Source: Acholeplasmatales bacterium
GTDB lineage: Bacteria > Bacillota_I > Bacilli_A > Acholeplasmatales > Anaeroplasmataceae
Length of the DNA: 48,221 nt
Reading direction: 5' to 3'
Assembly (NCBI GenBank): GCA_024698125.1
Contig: JAILRQ010000112.1
Location: forward strand, 1 to 48,221
Shown: positions 44,019 to 48,221 of the stretch, piece after piece
Numbering within the stretch: the first letter of the stretch is position 1
Layout of the letters: each line of letters starts with the position of its first letter
The notes under the pieces: generated by a model
What the model saw: the letters and a program-made list of their open reading frames with translations, nothing else
Told to the model about the DNA's origin: nothing
Databases searched by the model: none
Position numbers and translations under genes: made by a program

Positions 44019-46343
44019 TTACTTTAGGGTTACAACGGTTACACCGTTTAAACCTTCTCCCTCACCTCCATATCTCCATGATTTTACATATGGAGATTTC
44101 TTTAGATATGCTTGAACAGCATTACGTACAGCACCTGTACCAAATCCATGAATGATATAAACAATACTCATATTAGCCATGAATGCCTTATCAATAAAGA
44201 TATCTATTGCATCCTTAACCTCTTCATATCTATATCCTCTTAAATCAAGCTCAAGCTTTGCATACTTTGCAGGTGTAGAACCTTGAGGCTTCTTATATTT
44301 CTTAGAATTATCTACTGGTGGCTTAGTAAGCTTTAAATCCTTCTTACTAAAGCTCATAGTAAATTGCCCTACCTGAACCTCATACTTATTCTTATTAATT
44401 GATGTGATTTGACCAGTTCTATCATAAGACTTAATGTATACAAAATCTCCAACCTTTAAATCCTCATCAAAAACATTTTCCTCATATCCCTTAGACTTAA
44501 GGTTACGAGCAGCAAACTTGATGTCTGCAAGCTCATGCTCCTTAGCCTCCTTATCCTTCTTATAGGCATCAATTTCTTGAATAAGCTTTTCAGAGCTTTC
44601 CTTGGCATCATTTATAATATCATCAGCTTCTGCTGAAGCCTTCTTTAGGATTTGAAGACGCTCTGATTCAATCTTCTTCTTATAAAGCTCAAGATCTACC
44701 ATCTTCTTATTGTAGTCATTTAGAAGATTCTCATAATCCTTTTGCATCTTAAGAAGCTTTTCATTCTCCTCATCAAGATTTGACATAAGATTTGTAGCCT
44801 CATCATTATCTCCCGCATTAATCTTTACTGCCTCATTTATAATTACATCATTAATTCCTAATGATTTAGCAATAGAGATAGCATTACTCTTTCCAGGCAC
44901 TCCTATTAAAAGCCTATATGTAGGCTTATATGTTTCTGGGTCAAACTCAACAGAGGCATTTACAATGTCCTGATTTGAATATGCGTACTCCTTTAAATCA
45001 GAGTAATGGGTTGTAACAATAACCCTTGCACCTCTTTTGTAAAGATAGTCAATAATAGAAATTGCAAGAGATGATCCCTCCTTAGGATCAGTTCCTGAAC
45101 CAATCTCATCAACAAGGCATAGTGATGATGGTGTAACATTATCACAAATACGCTTAATCTTTGTCATATGAGATGAGAATGTTGATAGAGATTGCTCAAT
45201 AGATTGCTCATCTCCAATATCAACAAAGATATTATCAAAGGTTGATACCATAGATGTATCTGATGCAGGTATTGCAATACCGCATAATGACATAAGTGTT
45301 AAAAGACCACATGTCTTTAATACTACAGTCTTACCTCCTGTATTTGGTCCTGTAATAATCATTACCATATACTTATCTCCAAGGCTTATTGTTTGGGCTA
45401 CAACCTTATCCTTATCAATTAGTGGATGCTTTGCATTCACTAGGTTTAGTATTCCCATATCATTAAGCTTTGGAAGATTATAATCATTAGCCTTTTGATA
45501 TAAAGCCTTAGTATAGATGATATCAAGAGAAAGTAGACCCTCAATATTTGAAGTCATTTCCTCCATACAAGAATTAATTGATAAAGATATTTCCTTTAAA
45601 ATATCTTCGACCTCTCTTCTTTCATCAGCCTTAGCATTTTCAATTTCAGCCTCAATCATTTGGCATTCAATTGGTTCAATATATACTGTTGTACCAGATG
45701 ATGATACATCAAGTAATAATCCCTTAACCTGATTCTTATATTCAATCTTATATGGAAGACATAAATGTCCTCCACGAGAGGCTACAAGACCTTCTGTAAG
45801 CATTGAGGATTTTGTTTGTAATAGCTCATTAAACTTAGAATGTAATCTGTTGTTTAATTGAGATAAGGCTCTACGAGCTTTAGCTAATCCTTCAGAAGCA
45901 TTATCCTTAATGTTTCCTTGCTCATCTACCTTATATGATAGGTCATTCTTTAATCTTTGATTAAATGAAATCTTATCAAAGTACTTATCTAGATTATCTG
46001 TTTTAATCTTATTGTTTCTAAGATATGTAGCATATCTTTTTACATTTGATGTTGTATTTAATAAAGAAATGAATGATAAAAGCTCAGGAGATGTTATAAC
46101 TCCTCCTATTTCAATTCTTTTTAATACATCATCTATATTATCAAGCTCTAAAAGAGGAAGGTCATCATATTTAACGATAGCGTTATATGCTTCTCTTTCC
46201 TCTTCCTGCATAATATTTAATTCCTCTAGGTTTGTTATTGGAGTAAGATTTAAAATATAATCCTTAGTTTTTGACCAATGTGTATATCTAGACACATCAC
46301 TAAGAATCTTATCAAACTCTAATGCTTTTAAATCATATGACAT
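44019..46343 (-). CDS. mutS2: MutS2 family ATPase/endonuclease
   Basis: A 774-residue MutS-related protein. The ATPase core has Walker A G-P-N-T-G-G-K-T, Walker B ending D-E-I-G-S-G-T-D-P and T-T-H-Y-S. A coiled-coil region (about 510-620) and a C-terminal Smr domain (L-D-L-R-G near 695 and I-H-G-F-G-T-G) complete it. In B. subtilis MutS2 rescues collided ribosomes, and in other species it limits recombination. The Smr signature H-G-K-G is H-G-F-G here, a small change. A promoter-like TATAAT (46361-46366) and GGTGAT precede the ATG. It is co-transcribed with thiN. Confidence 0.95.
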   Translation of the reverse strand: MSYDLKALEFDKILSDVSRYTHWSKTKDYILNLTPITNLEELNIMQEEEREAYNAIVKYDDLPLLELDNIDDVLKRIEIGGVITSPELLSFISLLNTTSNVKRYATYLRNNKIKTDNLDKYFDKISFNQRLKNDLSYKVDEQGNIKDNASEGLAKARRALSQLNNRLHSKFNELLQTKSSMLTEGLVASRGGHLCLPYKIEYKNQVKGLLLDVSSSGTTVYIEPIECQMIEAEIENAKADERREVEDILKEISLSINSCMEEMTSNIEGLLSLDIIYTKALYQKANDYNLPKLNDMGILNLVNAKHPLIDKDKVVAQTISLGDKYMVMIITGPNTGGKTVVLKTCGLLTLMSLCGIAIPASDTSMVSTFDNIFVDIGDEQSIEQSLSTFSSHMTKIKRICDNVTPSSLCLVDEIGSGTDPKEGSSLAISIIDYLYKRGARVIVTTHYSDLKEYAYSNQDIVNASVEFDPETYKPTYRLLIGVPGKSNAISIAKSLGINDVIINEAVKINAGDNDEATNLMSNLDEENEKLLKMQKDYENLLNDYNKKMVDLELYKKKIESERLQILKKASAEADDIINDAKESSEKLIQEIDAYKKDKEAKEHELADIKFAARNLKSKGYEENVFDEDLKVGDFVYIKSYDRTGQITSINKNKYEVQVGQFTMSFSKKDLKLTKPPVDNSKKYKKPQGSTPAKYAKLELDLRGYRYEEVKDAIDIFIDKAFMANMSIVYIIHGFGTGAVRNAVQAYLKKSPYVKSWRYGGEGEGLNGVTVVTLK

Positions 46344-46360
46344 AATTAATCACCATAAAC

Positions 46361-46366
46361 ATTATA
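46361..46366 (-). promoter_or_regulatory. Probable -10 element of mutS2-thiN
   Basis: TATAAT on the minus strand 18 bases before the mutS2 start. The -35 region is only a T-rich tract shared with the adjacent terminator. Confidence 0.5.
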
Positions 46367-46378
46367 CACTATTTATTT

Positions 46379-46408
46379 AAAAAAAATAGGAAGTAATTAA
46401 ACTTCCTA
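46379..46408 (-). terminator. Intrinsic terminator of the DUF3592-like pair
   Basis: TAGGAAGT/ACTTCCTA stem with a six-base loop and eight U on the minus strand. The stem contains the stop codon of the zinc-ribbon membrane protein gene. Confidence 0.87.
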
Positions 46409-47098
46409 TATATCTTGTGCCTTACAATTAGGGCATTTTGTGACTTCTTCTGGTATTACTGCATCACAATATGGACATCTTTTTGTAATACCACTAACCC
46501 TACTTTGTCCTACATATTCCTTTAATGGTTCACCTGTAGTTTCAAGTTTTTTCTTGGCCTTTTCCTCCAAACGCCTCTTCTCACTTTTTATATATGATCG
46601 GATACTTGCAATTATCATTATTGCTCCTGCACCACCAAATATAACTATAATTACAAACGCATTTACCTTTTGGTCCTCGAAATGATAGATATTAGGCCTT
46701 AAGACTGCTACATATATATCATACTCTTCTCCAACTAAAACCTTATAATCTCCTGAAGATGTTAAATCATCATCACCACTACCTGTATAGGTTTTACCCT
46801 TATAGGTATATGTAAAATCATAGCCCTCATATGGTTCATTATCATACAATGTATAAGTATCTGTGATTGTTGCGGTTGTTTTAACTGTTAAATCTTGAAC
46901 AAAGCCCATAATTCCAAATACTAAGAAAAACACTCCAAATGCTACAACAATAAGCATACCGACTAATGGAAATCTATTGGTTGCATAAATCCTATCTGAA
47001 TGTCCTACATAAAAACTATGGCTTGAACCTGAATGTCCTCCAGAGTGTCCTCCACTAGAGTGTCCACCACTAGAATGACCTCCATGAAATCCTCCCAT
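46406..47098 (-). CDS. DUF3592-like membrane protein with His/Gly/Ser-rich N-terminus and zinc ribbon
   Basis: A 230-residue membrane protein with an unusual layout. Residues 1-33 are a Gly-Ser-His repeat (S-S-G-G-H units). Helix one (about 46-66) is followed by an extracellular beta domain (about 70-140) with the T-A-T-I-T-D and Y-T-Y-K-G-K-T-Y patterns of DUF3592. A second helix is near 148-168, then a basic linker and a C-terminal zinc ribbon of two C-P-x-C pairs. Both ends should face the cytoplasm. The same T-T-A-T-I-T-D domain is found in the preceding gene, so the two are paralogues. Function is unknown; the His-rich end and zinc ribbon suggest metal binding. Confidence 0.78.
   Translation of the reverse strand: MGGFHGGHSSGGHSSGGHSGGHSGSSHSFYVGHSDRIYATNRFPLVGMLIVVAFGVFFLVFGIMGFVQDLTVKTTATITDTYTLYDNEPYEGYDFTYTYKGKTYTGSGDDDLTSSGDYKVLVGEEYDIYVAVLRPNIYHFEDQKVNAFVIIVIFGGAGAIMIIASIRSYIKSEKRRLEEKAKKKLETTGEPLKEYVGQSRVSGITKRCPYCDAVIPEEVTKCPNCKAQDI
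47037..47092 (-). repeat. Short tandem repeats encoding Ser-Gly-Gly-His units
   Basis: Imperfect copies of a 15-base unit, each encoding S-S-G-G-H or S-G-G-H, form the start of the zinc-ribbon membrane protein gene. Such repeats can expand or contract by slippage. Confidence 0.6.
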
Positions 47099-47117
47099 TA
47101 ATCCTCATCCCCTATTA

Positions 47118-47723
47118 TTAATTTTCATCATCCTTATTAGGATGAGTAAGTTCTTCAAGAGTTTTTCTATTTCCATAGTTATTTGCTCTTGCAATTGTAT
47201 CTAAATCATCATTATCAATCTCTCCATCGTGATTAGTATCACCAATTGATTGAAGTAAAAGCTTATGCTTCTTATATCCCTTTAATACTAAAACAATTCC
47301 TAAAATTCCAAAGCCACCGCAAGAAACTAGTGCCACTACTCCAATAGTAATACTATTTTTTTGTGAGACATTTTCTGGCTGTAGGAGATGAACATAAATT
47401 GTAATTTCATCACCAACAGAATAACTTTCCTTACTTTTTAGCTTTGCAGAGTATCTATCATCTTTATAGGTATATTCAAGACTATACTCAATCGAATATT
47501 CTGTTTGCTCCTTATCTGTGATAGTAGCCGTAGTTTTGGTACAAATAGATGTAACCATTAAGAATAAACCTGCAATTATAAATAATGAGCATAGAACAAT
47601 AGCTGCTATTAGGTTTGGTTTTGTCATACCTCTAACCCTTTCAACAGTTCTACGTCCTCCTTCTACAGTTTCTACCTTGTAGTTCTCCTTAGTACCACTA
47701 ATATATACCTTTTTATCTCCCAT
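47118..47723 (-). CDS. DUF3592-like membrane protein with EF-hand/dockerin-like tail
   Basis: A 201-residue paralogue of the next gene. A basic N-terminus of about 33 residues precedes helix one (about 34-58). The extracellular domain (about 60-120) shares T-T-A-T-I-T-D, Y-T-Y-K and V-G-D-E-I-T-I-Y-V with the neighbour. Helix two (about 124-147) and a C-terminal tail follow. In the tail, G-D-T-N-H-D-G-E-I-D-N-D-D-L fits a calcium-binding dockerin/EF-hand loop. With both helices the tail should be cytoplasmic, odd for a dockerin-like site. It lies 19 bases before its paralogue. Function is unknown. Confidence 0.75.
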   Translation of the reverse strand: MGDKKVYISGTKENYKVETVEGGRRTVERVRGMTKPNLIAAIVLCSLFIIAGLFLMVTSICTKTTATITDKEQTEYSIEYSLEYTYKDDRYSAKLKSKESYSVGDEITIYVHLLQPENVSQKNSITIGVVALVSCGGFGILGIVLVLKGYKKHKLLLQSIGDTNHDGEIDNDDLDTIARANNYGNRKTLEELTHPNKDDEN

Positions 47724-47777
47724 TTTCCTTTTCCCCTTTTAACTCCATTAATTTAAGATTTTGATTTCTTAAAAAAC

Positions 47778-47799
47778 ATCTAAATAGTCTTCATTTAGA
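47778..47799 (-). other. Weak AT-rich hairpin in the leader of the DUF3592-like pair
   Basis: TCTAAAT/ATTTAGA arms separated by seven or eight bases, with a U-rich run following on the minus strand, between the -10 element and the first gene. It could be a weak attenuator, but the stem has little GC. Confidence 0.25.
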
Positions 47800-47807
47800 A
47801 GAGTTTC

Positions 47808-47835
47808 ATTATACTTTTATATCTTACCATATCTA
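47808..47835 (-). promoter_or_regulatory. Probable promoter of the DUF3592-like pair
   Basis: TATAAT (47808-47813) with a poor -35 box TAGATA (47830-47835) 16 bp upstream on the minus strand. The rest of the gap 47724-48040 holds the neighbouring terminator and AT-rich DNA without other visible features. Confidence 0.5.
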
Positions 47836-47952
47836 CCCTAGATATTTCTATACTTTCTTCTTATTTAATAGCAATAATTATAAATGAACTTATTAATATA
47901 AATGTTAATCAAATTTTGATTATTTAAAGTGGCAAATAATTATAATTTAATT

Positions 47953-47989
47953 AAAAAAAGAGAATGGATACCAGTAAACTGATATCCAT
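47953..47989 (-). terminator. Intrinsic terminator of the surface protein gene at the right edge
   Basis: ATGGATATCA/TGGTATCCAT stem with a six-base loop and a run of U on the minus strand, about 50 bases after the stop of the partial gene. Confidence 0.82.
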
Positions 47990-48040
47990 ACTATATTAAA
48001 TTCCACCTAGAAATGTATTCAAAAATAAGCAATTAAACTC

Positions 48041-48221
48041 TTATATCCACTTAGCATATAATGTAGTTTTTTCATAATCCTGGTCTTTATAATATTCTCT
48101 ATTATCATTTAACCATTTCTTCTCTTTTATAATATCTAAAGAAAAATCCCACTTATTTATACATTCACTTTCCTTATACCATCCATCAAATGTATATCCT
48201 TCTCTTTCTGGATTCTGTGGT
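48041..48221 (-). CDS. Partial CDS, C-terminal end of a Flg_new/InlB B-repeat surface protein
   Basis: The last 59 codons of a gene that enters from the right edge. The translation contains G-Y-T-F-D-G-W-Y, then a charged stretch, then T-T-L-Y-A-K-W-I at the end. This is the classic Listeria-Bacteroides (Flg_new, InlB B-repeat) pattern of large secreted surface proteins. The frame is set by the TAA at 48041-48043 and continuous reading to 48220. No LPXTG anchor follows the repeat, so the protein is secreted or held by other means. A terminator follows at 47953-47989. Total size is unknown. Confidence 0.82.
   Translation of the reverse strand, partial: PQNPEREGYTFDGWYKESECINKWDFSLDIIKEKKWLNDNREYYKDQDYEKTTLYAKWI

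Noticed and set aside
1-48221. TGA read as tryptophan (Mycoplasma-type code)
   Set aside because: Several genes (for example the exonuclease and Sel1 genes) end at TGA exactly where the next gene begins with its own ribosome binding site, and Trp positions in conserved motifs use TGG.
1-48221. CRISPR arrays, tRNA genes, insertion sequences or prophage genes
   Set aside because: No regularly spaced repeats, cloverleaf-like genes, transposase or phage structural genes were seen by reading; the gene gaps are short and explained by promoters, leaders and terminators.

Overview
This window is AT-rich chromosomal DNA from a low-GC Bacillota (Firmicute), most likely a fermentative, host-associated anaerobe of the Bacilli/Erysipelotrichia side. 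The evidence is a type-B (Bacillus-type) RNase P RNA, an ileS T-box, the truB-ribF-rpsO-pnp neighbourhood, SepF, the YfmF/YfmH pair, AdhE, the near-consensus TTGxxx-17-TATAAT promoters and strong AGGAGG ribosome binding sites. TGA acts as a true stop, so this is not a Mycoplasma-type code. The genus cannot be read from the sequence. Every gene I accept, about 45 including the RNA, lies on the minus strand, so the window reads right to left. It looks like a core chromosomal segment on one replication arm. I saw no phage, insertion sequence, tRNA, rRNA or CRISPR.

Layout in transcription order. The right edge holds the C-terminal end of a surface protein with a Flg_new/InlB-type repeat (48041-48221) and a pair of DUF3592-like membrane proteins (46406-47723). 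mutS2-thiN (43406-46343) is followed by a thiamine salvage block. A TPP riboswitch controls thiM, a fused thiE-HAD gene, thiD and tenA (39639-43170). A second, almost identical TPP riboswitch controls thiT and a small membrane protein (38347-39437). Next come truB-ribF, rpsO and pnp, then a Mn2+ (yybP-ykoY) riboswitch with mntP, then rnpB (32609-32963), a MATE transporter, lepA-HAD-phosphohexomutase, a hypothetical gene coupled to ppa, and ychF.

The most unusual block is 17365-23682. It is an SMC-type operon, jetA-jetB-jetC, of the Wadjet/MksBEF family. The nuclease gene jetD is absent, and its usual place is taken by a very short sepF-like gene that shares one base with the jetC stop, followed by a leucine-rich lipoprotein. 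This looks like a housekeeping condensin tied to cell division rather than a plasmid-defence system.

Further left are ileS with a complete T-box (AUC specifier), a hypothetical-deoC-deoD operon, the M16 peptidase pair yfmF-yfmH, a short ssb with a TTG start, a small membrane protein, and a packed nine-gene operon. That operon runs thyA, folA, plsC, two small membrane proteins, a DEDD exonuclease, a Sel1-repeat protein, adhE and a histidine phosphatase, and ends at a terminator at 92-121. The left edge shows a promoter and the first codons of another gene.

The thiamine genes form a consistent salvage scheme. ThiT imports thiamine, TenA and ThiD supply the HMP moiety and ThiM supplies the thiazole phosphate. 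ThiE joins the two to thiamine phosphate, a phosphatase (probably the HAD domain fused to ThiE) would release thiamine, and ThiN makes TPP. No thiC or thiG is seen here.
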